Source: Streptomyces sp. CB01580 | GTDB taxonomy: Bacteria; Actinomycetota; Actinomycetes; Streptomycetales; Streptomycetaceae | Reading direction: 5' to 3' | Length of the DNA: 64,000 bases | Assembly: GCF_001905795.1 (NCBI RefSeq) | Contig: NZ_LIXJ01000018.1 | Coordinates: 88,502 to 152,501 of the forward strand | Part shown: positions 7,701-16,614 of the stretch, piece after piece | Position numbering within the stretch: the first letter of the stretch is position 1 | Layout: each line of letters opens with the position of its first letter | Notes under the pieces: model-generated | Databases searched by the model: none | Seen by the model: the letters and a program-made list of their open reading frames with translations, nothing else | Told to the model about the DNA's origin: nothing | Translations under genes and position numbers: made by a program

Positions 7701-9395
7701 TTATGTGGCCCGGCCGTCGATCGATCCGGCCGCGAGTCGGTCACCGATGGACCTGAGGCCCGCGAGGTCGTGCACGTCACCGGGCAGTGCGGCCACTTCG
7801 GTCATGGCCACCTCGGGGTGCAGTGCGGTGAAACTGTCGCGTGTGCGCTGCTCGCGCGCGACCACCTGCATGCGCTCCGCGTGCAGGCGTAGGAGGGCCG
7901 CCGTCAACTGCTCGACGGAGGCGGAGGCGTACGTCTCCTGGTTCGTAAGCATGCCCGGCGCTGCGGAGACCGATGAGTTCGTGAGTTCGGGATCCGCCGC
8001 CGGATCCGAGCCGTCCGCATCCGCAGCTTCCGGATTCGTACCATCCGGATCAAGGTCATTCGCATCCGTGTCGTCCGGACCCGCGCCATCCGGATCTGCG
8101 GTCGATGAGGCCGGGGCTTTCAGCGAAATCGGGGTTTTCGGGGACGTTTCCGGTCCGCGGTCATCGTCCGAATCCTGCGGGTCTCGTAGGTCTCGTAGGT
8201 CTCGTGAGTCCCGAGGGTTCCGTGAGCCCTGTGATTCCTGTGAATCCTGGTCTTCTGTTTCCTCGTGCTCCCCGTGCTCTTCGTGTTCCGCGTGTTTCCG
8301 GTCTTTCCGGCGTTCCTGATGGTCCTGGTGTTCCCCGTGCTCGACGGCGGCCGTGGGGGCGTTCTCGGGAGAGGCGACCGGTCGGTCGGCCGGGTCACAA
8401 AGTGCAGCCTTCCCTTCCTCCTGATCCACAATGCCGATCGCGTCGAGGTTTTCCGCAGCCGCCAGGGCGTGTTCGGCGGAAAGCCGTGCGGCATCGCTGC
8501 CGTGGACGCGATTGAGCACCAGACCGGCCAGCGGCATGTCCTCCGATGCGAGCCGTTCCACGAAGTACGCCGCCTCGCGCAGCGCGTCCCGCTCCGGCGT
8601 CGCGACGACGAGGAACGCCGTACCGGGCGCCTGCAGCAGCTTGTACGTGGCGTCGGCCCGGGTACGAAAGCCACCGAACATGGTGTCCATCGCCGCGACG
8701 AAGGTCTGTACGTCGCGCAGGAACTGGCCGCCGAGCAGTTTGCCGAGAGTGCCGGTCATCATCGACATGCCGACGTTGAGGAACTTCATCCCCGCCCGGC
8801 CGCCCACCTTCGCCGGGGCCATCAGCAGCTTGATGAACTTTCCGTCCAGGAACGAGCCGAGCCGCTTCGGCGCGTCCAGGAAGTCCAGCGCGGAACGGGA
8901 CGGCGGGGTGTCGACGATGATCAGGTCCCACTCGTCGCGGGCGCGCAGCTGGCCGAGCTTTTCCATGGCCATGTACTCCTGCGTGCCCGCGAATCCGGCC
9001 GACAGGGACTGATAGAAGGGGTTCTCCAGAATCGCGCGGGCCCGTTCGGCGTCCGCGTGGGCCTCCACGATCTCGTCGAAGGTCCGCTTCATGTCGAGCA
9101 TCATGGCGTGCAGTTCGCCGGCGCCCTCGCCGTCGATGCCGGGGACCCGGCGCGGGACGTTGTCCAGCGAGTCGATGCCCATGGACTGGGCGAGCCTGCG
9201 GGCCGGATCGATGGTGAGGACGACGACCTTGCGGCCGTGCTCGGCCGCGCGTACGCCCAGGGCGGCGGCGGTGGTCGTCTTGCCGACCCCGCCCGAACCG
9301 CAGCACACGATGATTCGGATGCCGGGGTCGTCGAGCAGCGCGTCGGTGTCCAGCGCGGGGGCCGTCTCCGCACCCGAGCCCGTGCCCTGTCTCAT
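7701..9395 (-). CDS. ArsA/Get3-like ATPase with long low-complexity insert
   Basis: A 564-residue ATPase of the ArsA/Get3/MinD class. The P-loop GSGGVGKTTT lies at about residue 34, a switch region with the TIDPARRLAQS motif near 63, and VDTPPSRSALD near 165. It starts ATG at 9395, overlapping the stop of the other ATPase by four bases, so the pair is co-translated and may form a heteromer. Between the ATPase core and the C-terminal helices is an insert (about residues 340-470) made almost wholly of D, E, S, H, R and P. Its DNA at about 8181-8250 shows a degenerate 9-bp tandem repeat. Despite old annotations as an ion-transporting ATPase, no transport partner is visible. Confidence 0.88.
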   Translation of the reverse strand: MRQGTGSGAETAPALDTDALLDDPGIRIIVCCGSGGVGKTTTAAALGVRAAEHGRKVVVLTIDPARRLAQSMGIDSLDNVPRRVPGIDGEGAGELHAMMLDMKRTFDEIVEAHADAERARAILENPFYQSLSAGFAGTQEYMAMEKLGQLRARDEWDLIIVDTPPSRSALDFLDAPKRLGSFLDGKFIKLLMAPAKVGGRAGMKFLNVGMSMMTGTLGKLLGGQFLRDVQTFVAAMDTMFGGFRTRADATYKLLQAPGTAFLVVATPERDALREAAYFVERLASEDMPLAGLVLNRVHGSDAARLSAEHALAAAENLDAIGIVDQEEGKAALCDPADRPVASPENAPTAAVEHGEHQDHQERRKDRKHAEHEEHGEHEETEDQDSQESQGSRNPRDSRDLRDLRDPQDSDDDRGPETSPKTPISLKAPASSTADPDGAGPDDTDANDLDPDGTNPEAADADGSDPAADPELTNSSVSAAPGMLTNQETYASASVEQLTAALLRLHAERMQVVAREQRTRDSFTALHPEVAMTEVAALPGDVHDLAGLRSIGDRLAAGSIDGRAT

Positions 9396-10444
9396 GCGCC
9401 CGCCCCTTGTCCACCCCTGTGTCCGGTTCCGTGTCCCAGCCCCACGGCACCCGGTGTGTCCGCCCCCGGTTCTTCGGCCGCTTCGTCCCCCACGCCCTGC
9501 TTGCGCAGCTCGGTCGCCAGGTCGTAGAGCCCCGCCGGGTCCATTCCCTCGCCGATCAGCGGGAGTTCATAACCCGGGAGCCCGAGCCCCGCGAGCACCG
9601 CACGCTGCTCGCGTTCCAGCTCGACCCGCTGGGCGTGCTCGGCGGCCTGCTCGACCAAGGGGCGTACGAGCCCGGCGGAACCCGTGACGCCCGCGCGGGT
9701 CAGAGCCTTGGCGATCTCCTTGCGGCGTCCGCCCGCGGCCGTGCGCAGCGCGTCCTCGTCCAGCAGATGCGGTCGCACCATGTTCACGATGACCCGGCCG
9801 ACCGGAAGCTCGGCGGCCCGGAGCTCGGCGATGCCGTCCGCGGTCTCCTGGACGGGCATCTCCTCCAGCAGCGTCACCAGATGGACCGCGGTCTCGGGGG
9901 ACTTCAACACCCGCATGACGGCCTGTGCCTGGTTGTGTATCGGGCCGATCCGGGCCAGCCCGGCCACCTCGTCGTTCACGTTGAGGAAGCGGGTGACGCG
10001 CCCCGTGGGCGGGGCGTCCATGATCACGTAGTCGTAGACGTACCGGTCCTGCTTGTCCTTGCGGCGCACGGCCTCGCACGCCTTGCCGGTCAGCAGCACG
10101 TCGCGCACGCCGGGCGCGATGGTGGTGGCGAAGTCGATCGCGCCGAGCTTCTTGAGCGCGCGGCCGGCGCTGCCGAGCTTGTAGAACATCTGGAGATAGT
10201 CGAGCAGGGCGCGCTCCGCGTCGATCGCCAGCGCATAGACCTCGCCGCCGCCCGGGGCGACGGCGATCTTGCGCTCCTCGTACGGAAGCGATTCCGTCTC
10301 GAAGAGCTGGGCGATGCCCTGCCTGCCCTCGACCTCCACGAGGAGGGTGCGCCTGCCCTCGGTCGCGAGGGCGAGCGCGAGGGCGGCGGCGACCGTGGTC
10401 TTACCGGTACCACCCTTGCCGCTGACGACCTGGAACCTGCTCAC
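9392..10444 (-). CDS. ArsA/MinD-like ATPase
   Basis: A 350-residue P-loop ATPase of the ArsA-related group. It begins with the typical deviant Walker A SGKGGTGKTTVAAAL at residues 8-22 and continues with a DAPPTGR motif near 148. It starts at a GTG and overlaps the second ATPase gene by four bases. Duplicated ArsA-like genes beside wblA are a standing feature of Streptomyces, and their client is unknown. An 82-bp divergent promoter region separates it from the DUF4177 gene. Confidence 0.88.
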   Translation of the reverse strand: MSRFQVVSGKGGTGKTTVAAALALALATEGRRTLLVEVEGRQGIAQLFETESLPYEERKIAVAPGGGEVYALAIDAERALLDYLQMFYKLGSAGRALKKLGAIDFATTIAPGVRDVLLTGKACEAVRRKDKQDRYVYDYVIMDAPPTGRVTRFLNVNDEVAGLARIGPIHNQAQAVMRVLKSPETAVHLVTLLEEMPVQETADGIAELRAAELPVGRVIVNMVRPHLLDEDALRTAAGGRRKEIAKALTRAGVTGSAGLVRPLVEQAAEHAQRVELEREQRAVLAGLGLPGYELPLIGEGMDPAGLYDLATELRKQGVGDEAAEEPGADTPGAVGLGHGTGHRGGQGAGA

Positions 10445-10526
10445 GTATTCGAGCCTAACCAGTCGGGCCGCAGGCTACGCACGAGGCTGCGCGTGCCCGG
10501 GATTGCACAGGCATTACAGTCGGGCC

Positions 10527-10685
10527 ATGACCAAGTGGGAATACGCGACCGTGCCTCTGCTCGTGCACGCGACCAAGCAGATTCTGGACACCTGGGGCGA
10601 GGACGGCTGGGAGCTGGTCCAGGTCGTTCCCGGCCCGAACAACCCCGAGCAGCTCGTGGCCTACCTGAAGCGGGAGAAGGCGTAA
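10527..10685 (+). CDS. DUF4177 small protein
   Basis: A 52-residue protein beginning MTKWEYATVPLLVH and carrying the family motif DGWELVQVV. Function is unknown. It starts at the ATG because the longer open frame upstream has no family sequence. Its TAA overlaps the ATG of the RidA gene as TAATG, so the two are translationally coupled. Confidence 0.85.
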   Translation: MTKWEYATVPLLVHATKQILDTWGEDGWELVQVVPGPNNPEQLVAYLKREKA

Positions 10686-11155
10686 TGGCGGGCGTCGTCG
10701 AGTCGAAGCTCGCCGAGCTCGGGCTGACCCTGCCGGACGTCGTGCCGCCGCTGGCCTCGTACCAGCCGGCCGTGCGGTCGGGCGTGTACGTGTACACGTC
10801 CGGCCAGCTGCCGATGGTGGACGGCAAGCTCGCGGTCACCGGCAAGGTCGGTGCCGAGGTCACGCCCGACGAGGCCAAGGAGCTGGCGAAGACCTGCGCG
10901 CTCAACGCGCTGGCCGCCGTGAAGTCCGTCGCCGGTGATCTGGACCGGATCGTCCGGGTCGTGAAGGTCGTGGGCTTCGTCGCCTCGGCGTCCGACTTCA
11001 CCGGCCAGCCCGCCGTGCTCAACGGGGCCAGCGAGCTGCTGGGCGCGGTCCTCGGCGAAAAGGGCGTGCACGCGCGCAGCGCCGTGGGCGTCGCGGTGCT
11101 GCCGCTGGACGCTCCTGTGGAGGTCGAGGTCCAGGTCGAGCTGGCCGAGGGCTGA
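10685..11155 (+). CDS. RidA family protein
   Basis: A 156-residue member of the RidA/YjgF family, which deaminates reactive enamine/imine intermediates. Visible family parts are GVYVYTSGQLPMVDGKL, the NALAAVKSVAGDLDRIVRVVKV region and a C-terminal GVHARSAVGVAVLPLDAPVEVE. The Arg in HARSAVGV fits the carboxylate-binding Arg of the active type. It is translated from the ATG embedded in the preceding stop, and a 12-bp hairpin follows 78 bp later. Confidence 0.9.
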   Translation: MAGVVESKLAELGLTLPDVVPPLASYQPAVRSGVYVYTSGQLPMVDGKLAVTGKVGAEVTPDEAKELAKTCALNALAAVKSVAGDLDRIVRVVKVVGFVASASDFTGQPAVLNGASELLGAVLGEKGVHARSAVGVAVLPLDAPVEVEVQVELAEG

Positions 11156-11233
11156 GGCGCGGGCCCGTGAGCGTGCGGCGTACGGAAGTCCCGTCGCCGC
11201 CGTTCCCGCCCCTTCCACACCGCCGGAACCCCT

Positions 11234-11266
11234 GATCCCGCCCGGTCGGCACGCCCGGGCGGGATC
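11234..11266 (+). terminator. terminator after RidA gene
   Basis: GATCCCGCCCGG at 11234-11245 pairs perfectly with CCGGGCGGGATC at 11255-11266 across a 9-nt loop. Confidence 0.7.
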
Positions 11267-11304
11267 GTGTGCACAGGGGGCGTACGTGCGCACGTGCGTG
11301 GCTT

Positions 11305-11373
11305 GTGCAGCACGCGCACGGTGGCATGTGCGGCACGCGCACGGTGGCATGTGCAGCGGGCACATTCCGGCAT
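11305..11373. repeat. three 23-bp tandem repeats
   Basis: Units at 11305-11327, 11328-11350 and 11351-11373. The first two differ at one base (GTGCAGCACG vs GTGCGGCACG) and the third is degenerate. They occupy the 344-bp gene-less spacer between the RidA and NUDIX genes, which otherwise holds only the RidA terminator. Confidence 0.75.
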
Positions 11374-11499
11374 GCACGGGCTGCGTGAACGGCGGCAGGG
11401 ATGCGGGCGTGTATGCAGGTCTGGAGGCGTGTATGTACGGGGCATGTGCGGATCAGCTCATCTCTCGAACATCGGCGCGGTTCCGGATAGCCTCCGGCC

Positions 11500-12510
11500 A
11501 TGTCGAATGGTCAGTGGTACCCACCGGAATGGCCCGACCGGATCCGGGCACTCGCCGCAGGTGAGCTGACGCCCACGACGCCGCGGCGAGCCGCCACCGT
11601 GATTCTGCTCCGGGACCCCGCCGTCGGCACCCAGGACGGGATCGCCGTCCACATGCTGCGACGCCGGGCCTCCATGGCCTTCGCCGGCGGTGCGTACGCC
11701 TACCCGGGCGGCGGCGTCGACCCGCGCGACGACGACCGGCTCGTGGGCTGGGCAGGGCCGCCGCTGGGGAGCTGGGCCGGGCGGCTCGGCGTGGGGACCC
11801 CGGCCGAGGCCCAGGCCATTGTGTGCGCGGCGGTCCGTGAGACCTACGAGGAGGCGGGCGTCCTTCTCGCCGGCCCGACCGCCGACAGCGTCGTCAGTGA
11901 CACCACCGGCGCCGACTGGGAGGCCGACCGCGCGGCGCTGGTCGCCCGCGAACTGTCCTTCGCGGAGTTCCTGGACCGGCGCGGACTGGTGCTGCGCTCC
12001 GATCTGCTGGGCGCCTGGGCGCGTTGGATCACCCCCGAGTTCGAGCCGCGCCGTTACGACACCTGGTTCTTCGTCGCCGCGCTCCCCGAGGGGCAGCGCA
12101 CCCGCAACGTCTCCACGGAGGCCGACCGCGCGGTGTGGATCCGCCCATGCGAGGCGGCCAACGGGTACGACAGGGGCGAACTGCTGATGATGCCCCCGAC
12201 CGTGTCCACGCTGCGGGCGCTCGGGCCGTACGGCACGGTGGCCGAGACGCTGAAGGGCGCGGATTCCCAGAACCTCGCGCCCGTCCTCGCACGGGCGAGG
12301 CTGGAGGGCGACGAGCTGGTGCTGAGCTGGCCGGGGCACGACGAGTTCACGAAGCACATCCCGAACGCGACGGCCGCCCCGCACGGCACCGAAAGCGGCA
12401 CGCGGGGCGAAGGCGGCGTGGTGAGAGGCGCGCAGGGCGGCGCGGCGAGCGGCGCGCGGGGTGGAGAAGAGGGCGGCACGGGCCGCGGTACGGGAGGTGA
12501 ACCGGTATGA
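11500..12510 (+). CDS. NUDIX hydrolase
   Basis: A 336-residue NUDIX-fold protein with the core RETYEEAGV at about residue 120, preceded by the GGAYAYPGGGVD strand near 63. The first Glu of the NUDIX box appears to be Gln, as I recall for this subfamily. The substrate is unknown. The last ~40 residues are a Gly/Arg/Glu-rich repeat tail outside the fold. It overlaps the MBL-fold gene by four bases (ATGA), a conserved pairing in actinobacteria. Confidence 0.9.
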   Translation: MSNGQWYPPEWPDRIRALAAGELTPTTPRRAATVILLRDPAVGTQDGIAVHMLRRRASMAFAGGAYAYPGGGVDPRDDDRLVGWAGPPLGSWAGRLGVGTPAEAQAIVCAAVRETYEEAGVLLAGPTADSVVSDTTGADWEADRAALVARELSFAEFLDRRGLVLRSDLLGAWARWITPEFEPRRYDTWFFVAALPEGQRTRNVSTEADRAVWIRPCEAANGYDRGELLMMPPTVSTLRALGPYGTVAETLKGADSQNLAPVLARARLEGDELVLSWPGHDEFTKHIPNATAAPHGTESGTRGEGGVVRGAQGGAASGARGGEEGGTGRGTGGEPV

Positions 12511-13337
12511 GCGACGCGGCAGCGCTGCCCGGACAGCCACGCGGCGGGGTCGTCTCCGGGCCCGCGACCCCCCGTACCGTCAATGTCCTCGCCCCCAACG
12601 CCTCGCCCATGACGCTGGACGGCACCAACACCTGGATCGTCGCGGAGCCCGACTCCGATCTCGCGGTCGTCATCGACCCGGGGCCGCAGGACGATGCGCA
12701 CCTGCGGGCGGTCGTCGACACCGCCGAACGGGCCGGCCGCCGCATCGCGCTCACGTTGCTCACCCACGGGCACCCCGATCACGCGGAGGGCGCGGCGCGC
12801 TTCGCCGAGCTGACCCGTACCAAGGTGCGTGCCCTGGATCCGGTGCTCCGCCTCGGCGACGAGGGGCTGACCGCCGGAGACGTGATCACCATCGGGGGAC
12901 TGGAACTGCGCGTCGTGCCGACGCCCGGCCACACGGCGGACTCGCTCTCCTTCCACCTGCCCGCCGACCGGGCGGTGCTGACCGGGGACACGGTCCTCGG
13001 GCGTGGCACCACGGTCGTCGCGCACCCGGACGGAAGGCTGGGCGACTACCTCGACTCACTGCGCAGACTGCGCTCGCTGACCGTCGACGACGGCGTGCAC
13101 ACCGTGCTGCCGGGGCACGGCCCGGTGCTGGAGGACGCGCAGGGCGCGGTCGACTTCTACCTCGCGCACCGTGCGCACCGGCTGGCCCAGGTGGAGACGG
13201 CGATCGAGGCCGGGCACCGGACTCCGGCCGAGTTGGTGGCTCACGTGTACGCGGACGTGGACCGGTCTCTGTGGCCCGCGGCGGAGCTCTCCGTACGGGC
13301 GCAGCTGGAGTACCTGAGCGAGCACGGGCTGGTGTAG
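12507..13337 (+). CDS. MBL-fold metallohydrolase
   Basis: A 276-residue beta-lactamase-fold hydrolase, similar to the LACTB2-like group. The metal ligands are seen in LTHGHPDHAEGA (about residue 92), PTPGHTADS (about 140) and LTGDTVLG (about 160), with a late VLPGHGP (about 201). The C-terminal winged region (LVAHVYADVD, LEYLSEHGLV) is typical. It is translationally coupled to the NUDIX gene. The substrate is unknown, though phosphoesters or thioesters are plausible. Confidence 0.92.
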   Translation: MSDAAALPGQPRGGVVSGPATPRTVNVLAPNASPMTLDGTNTWIVAEPDSDLAVVIDPGPQDDAHLRAVVDTAERAGRRIALTLLTHGHPDHAEGAARFAELTRTKVRALDPVLRLGDEGLTAGDVITIGGLELRVVPTPGHTADSLSFHLPADRAVLTGDTVLGRGTTVVAHPDGRLGDYLDSLRRLRSLTVDDGVHTVLPGHGPVLEDAQGAVDFYLAHRAHRLAQVETAIEAGHRTPAELVAHVYADVDRSLWPAAELSVRAQLEYLSEHGLV

Positions 13338-13605
13338 CGGGCACGGCCTGGTGCGGTGTTCCGGTCCGGGGTCGGGCCCTGATCGTGCCGGGCCGAGCCT
13401 CGAATCGGACCGGATCAGCCCGATCGGGGGCACACCGGATCGGATCGGCCCTGGTCGCCCTGCCTCCGGCCCCGGTCGGAGCGGACCGGAACCAGCCGCA
13501 CCGGCTCGGGACCGGTCGCAGCGGATCGGACCCGGTCGCACCGGACCGCCGCGCGGGGGCCCGGGGCCTCCTCGTGCGGTCGGCGGGAGCGCTTCGGCTA
13601 TTCGG
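13338..13605. other. spacer with CCGGATCGG-like repeats
   Basis: 268 bp between the convergent MBL and crp genes, composed of degenerate GGATCGG/ACCGGTCGCA motifs. A 14-bp direct repeat GCGGGAGCGCTTCG occurs at 13583-13596 and again at 13609-13622, the second copy being the last codons of crp. This looks like a short duplication of the gene end. No gene seen. Confidence 0.5.
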
Positions 13606-14280
13606 CTAGCGGGAGCGCTTCGCCAGACGTTCCACGTCGAGCAGGATCACGGCGCGCGCCTCCAGGCGCAGCCAGCCACGTCCCGCGAAGTCCGCGAGCG
13701 CCTTGTTGACCGTCTCGCGGGAGGCGCCGACCAGCTGGGCCAGCTCTTCCTGCGTCAGGTCGTGGACCACGTGGATGCCTTCCTCGGACTGGACACCGAA
13801 GCGCCGCGAGAGGTCCAGGAGGGCGCGGGCGACCCGGCCGGGGACGTCCGAGAAGACCAGGTCGGACATCTGGTCGTTGGTCTTGCGGAGACGGCGCGCG
13901 ACGGCGCGCAGCAGCGCCGAGGCCACCTCGGGGCGGGCATTCAGCCAGGGCTGGAGGTCGCCGTGTCCGAGGCCGAGGAGCTTGACCTCGGTCAGCGCGG
14001 TCGCGGTTGCGGTGCGCGGGCCCGGGTCGAAGAGCGAGAGCTCGCCGATGAGCTCTCCGGGACCGAGGACGGCCAGCATGTTCTCGCGGCCGTCGGGGGA
14101 GGTGCGGTGGAGCTTCACCTTGCCCTCGGTCACCACGTAGAGGCGGTCGCCCGGGTCGCCCTCGTGGAAAAGAGCGTCGCCGCGTGCGAGGGTCACCTCA
14201 CTCATCGAGGCGCGGAGCTCCGCGGCCTGCTCGTCATCGAGCGCCGCGAAAAGCGGGGCGCGCCGCAGAACGTCGTCCAC
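13606..14280 (-). CDS. crp: Crp/Fnr family cAMP-receptor regulator
   Basis: A 224-residue cyclic-nucleotide-binding regulator. The N-terminal beta-barrel (residues 1-120) contains GELIGELSLFDPGPRTATA, the cAMP-pocket signature. A dimer helix and a winged-helix DNA-binding domain follow, with QEELAQLVGASRETVNKAL (about residues 172-190) as the recognition helix. Crp in S. coelicolor controls germination and antibiotic production. It starts at a GTG seven bases after AAGGAGAG. It is divergent from nth, the same arrangement as in S. coelicolor. Confidence 0.95.
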   Translation of the reverse strand: MDDVLRRAPLFAALDDEQAAELRASMSEVTLARGDALFHEGDPGDRLYVVTEGKVKLHRTSPDGRENMLAVLGPGELIGELSLFDPGPRTATATALTEVKLLGLGHGDLQPWLNARPEVASALLRAVARRLRKTNDQMSDLVFSDVPGRVARALLDLSRRFGVQSEEGIHVVHDLTQEELAQLVGASRETVNKALADFAGRGWLRLEARAVILLDVERLAKRSR

Positions 14281-14464
14281 GAGTTCTCTCCTTGTCGGCC
14301 TGTTCAGGAAACCGTGGTCCCCATCATGCCGGACGGTAAAACAGTGCGATCAATCACAAACCAGTTTGACGCACGTACGTGCCGAACCGTGCGTCAGGGG
14401 GACGATCGAGGGTGTGTACGCGGTGACCGGGGCGGATGGCGACGTGTGGCTCTAGGCTGGCCGG

Positions 14465-15532
14465 GTGTCCAAATCGCCGGTGAGAACGCAGGCCAAGGGG
14501 GCTGGTGGGGTGTCGGAGGGCCGTGATTCCGCTATGGGCGAACAGGCTGCGAGTCGTCCGAAAAAGGCGACAAATCGCCCTGTGGTCGCGCAGTCCGGGA
14601 GTGCTGGAACGAAGGCCGTGAAGGCCCCGAAGGTCCCGAAGACCGGGAAGGCTGCGAAAGCCGCGAAGACCGTGCAGGCCAAGAGGGCTGTCAAGGCGAC
14701 CAAGGCGGCAGAGGCGTCCAAGGGGGCCGACGGGGCCAGGGCGAACAGGGTGGCGAGGGCCGCGAAGCCGGAATCGCATCTGGCGATGGTCCGTCGCGCC
14801 CGCAGGATCAACCGCGAACTCGCCGAGCTCTACCCGTACGCCCACCCCGAGCTGGACTTCAGGAACCCGTTCGAGCTTCTCGTCGCCACGGTCCTCTCCG
14901 CCCAGACCACCGACCTGAGGGTCAACCAGACCACCCCCGCGGTCTTCGCCGCCTACCCCACGCCCGAGGACATGGCCGCGGCCGTTCCGGAGGAGCTGGA
15001 GGAGATCGTCCGGCCGACCGGCTTCTTCCGGGCCAAGGCCAAGTCGCTCATAGGGCTTTCCGCGGCGATCAGGGACAATTTCGGTGGCGAGGTGCCGGGC
15101 CGCCTGTCCGACCTGGTCACGCTGCCGGGGGTCGGCCGCAAGACCGCCAATGTCGTCCTCGGCAACGCCTTCGGCGTACCGGGCATCACCGTCGACACGC
15201 ACTTCGGCCGCCTCGTCCGTCGCTGGAAGTGGACGGAGCAGGAGGACCCGGAGAAGGTGGAGGCCGAGATCGGTGCGATCTTCCCGAAGAGCGAGTGGAC
15301 CATGCTCTCGCACCGCGTCATCTTCCACGGCCGGCGCATCTGCCATGCCCGCAAGCCCGCCTGCGGCGCCTGTCCGATCGCGCCGCTCTGCCCCGCGTAC
15401 GGGGAGGGCGAGACGGACCCGGAGAAGGCCAGGAAGCTGCTGAAGTACGAGATGGGCGGTCAGCCCGGTCAGCGGCTGAACCCGCCGGCGGACTACCCGG
15501 GGAAGCCCGCGCCCGGGCCTGGGGGCAGCTGA
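14465..15532 (+). CDS. nth: endonuclease III with Lys/Ala-rich N-terminal tail
   Basis: A 355-residue DNA glycosylase/AP lyase for oxidised pyrimidines. The helix-hairpin-helix LPGVGRKTANVV carries the catalytic Lys, and the VDTHFGRL motif the catalytic Asp. A C-x6-C-x2-C-x5-C motif (CHARKPACGACPIAPLC) binds the 4Fe-4S cluster. The catalytic core begins near residue 105. Ahead of it is an extension rich in Lys and Ala, reminiscent of histone H1-like tails. The GTG at 14465 is the longest start. Internal starts would remove part of the tail, so its true length is uncertain. Confidence 0.93.
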   Translation: MSKSPVRTQAKGAGGVSEGRDSAMGEQAASRPKKATNRPVVAQSGSAGTKAVKAPKVPKTGKAAKAAKTVQAKRAVKATKAAEASKGADGARANRVARAAKPESHLAMVRRARRINRELAELYPYAHPELDFRNPFELLVATVLSAQTTDLRVNQTTPAVFAAYPTPEDMAAAVPEELEEIVRPTGFFRAKAKSLIGLSAAIRDNFGGEVPGRLSDLVTLPGVGRKTANVVLGNAFGVPGITVDTHFGRLVRRWKWTEQEDPEKVEAEIGAIFPKSEWTMLSHRVIFHGRRICHARKPACGACPIAPLCPAYGEGETDPEKARKLLKYEMGGQPGQRLNPPADYPGKPAPGPGGS

Positions 15533-15595
15533 CGTACCGACGTCCGCCCCGGAACGAAATGCGTGACGCCAGGCGTTGTGAGACGAGGGGTGCCT

Positions 15596-16528
15596 ATGAA
15601 GACGCGAGAACAGAGCACGGGCCGACAGAACGCTGATCGCCGACAGAGCGCTGGTCAACGGCAGAGTGTTGACCACCGGCAGAGCACTGACCGACAGGGT
15701 GCGGGCCGGCCGAGTGCGGACGGGCGGAGCAAGGACGGCCGGGGCGACGTGGTGAATCGCGCGGCGATGGCCGCAGCGCCCCCTCCTGCCGTTGCCATGG
15801 CGGGAGCGGGCGGGACAACGCGGGGAGCGGACGGGGCCACGGCGGGCGCGGGGCAGGACTCCTGTCTCACCGTGACGACGGAGGGCCTGCCCGAATGGCT
15901 CGTCCCGGTGGCCACGGCCGTGCGGACCGTCGAGCCGGGTCAGCTCAGCCGCTTCCTGCCTCCCGAGAACGGTGCCGGACGGCAGTCTGCCGTCCTCGTC
16001 CTGTTCGGCGAGGGCGAGCGCGGTCCCGAACTGCTCCTCATGGAGAGAGCCGGAAGCCTGCGCTCCCATGCCGGGCAGCCCTCCTTCCCCGGCGGTGCCC
16101 TGGACCCGGAGGACGGCGACCAGGGGACGACGGGGCCGCTGCGGGCCGCGCTGAGGGAGGCGCAGGAGGAGACCGGTCTCGACCCGCGCGGGGTGCAGCT
16201 GTTCGGTGTGCTGCCCCGGCTCTACATCCCCGTGAGCGGCTTCGTCGTGACGCCGGTCCTCGGCTGGTGGCGGTCGCCGAGCCCGGTCGGAGTCGTCGAT
16301 CCGGGTGAGACCGCCCGGGTCTTCACCGTTCCCGTGGCGGATCTCACTGATCCGGCCAATCGGGCGACAGCGGTACATCCCAGGGGCCATCGGGGCCCGG
16401 CATTCCTGGTCGAATCCGCTCTTGTCTGGGGTTTCACCGCAGGCGTGATCGACCGGATCCTGCACTTCGCGGGCTGGGAGCGCCCGTGGGACACCGGCAA
16501 GCAGGTGCCGCTCGACTGGCACGCATGA
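15596..16528 (+). CDS. NUDIX hydrolase, CoA-pyrophosphatase type
   Basis: A 310-residue protein. The NUDIX domain occupies about residues 110-300, with RAGSLRSHAGQPSFPGGALD and REAQEETGLD, the pattern of CoA pyrophosphatases (YeaB/NUDT7 type). The first ~75 residues are a hydrophilic Gln/Arg/Ser repeat (RRQSAGQRQS and similar) encoded by degenerate ~21-bp units, and are unlikely to be part of the enzyme. The ATG at 15596 is preceded by GAGGGG, but a downstream start cannot be excluded. It lies between nth and the MarP-like protease, all on the plus strand. Confidence 0.88.
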   Translation: MKTREQSTGRQNADRRQSAGQRQSVDHRQSTDRQGAGRPSADGRSKDGRGDVVNRAAMAAAPPPAVAMAGAGGTTRGADGATAGAGQDSCLTVTTEGLPEWLVPVATAVRTVEPGQLSRFLPPENGAGRQSAVLVLFGEGERGPELLLMERAGSLRSHAGQPSFPGGALDPEDGDQGTTGPLRAALREAQEETGLDPRGVQLFGVLPRLYIPVSGFVVTPVLGWWRSPSPVGVVDPGETARVFTVPVADLTDPANRATAVHPRGHRGPAFLVESALVWGFTAGVIDRILHFAGWERPWDTGKQVPLDWHA

Positions 16529-16614
16529 CAGGCTGGCCCCGTGCTGCGCTGTCCGGCCCCGGCCGGAACCAGCCGATCGACGGGCCCGGTGACGAATCTG
16601 TGAGGCTGTAGACG

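Noticed and set aside
9407..10684. long plus-strand frame ahead of RidA
   Set aside because: Antisense to the second ArsA-like ATPase; the RidA protein itself begins at 10685.
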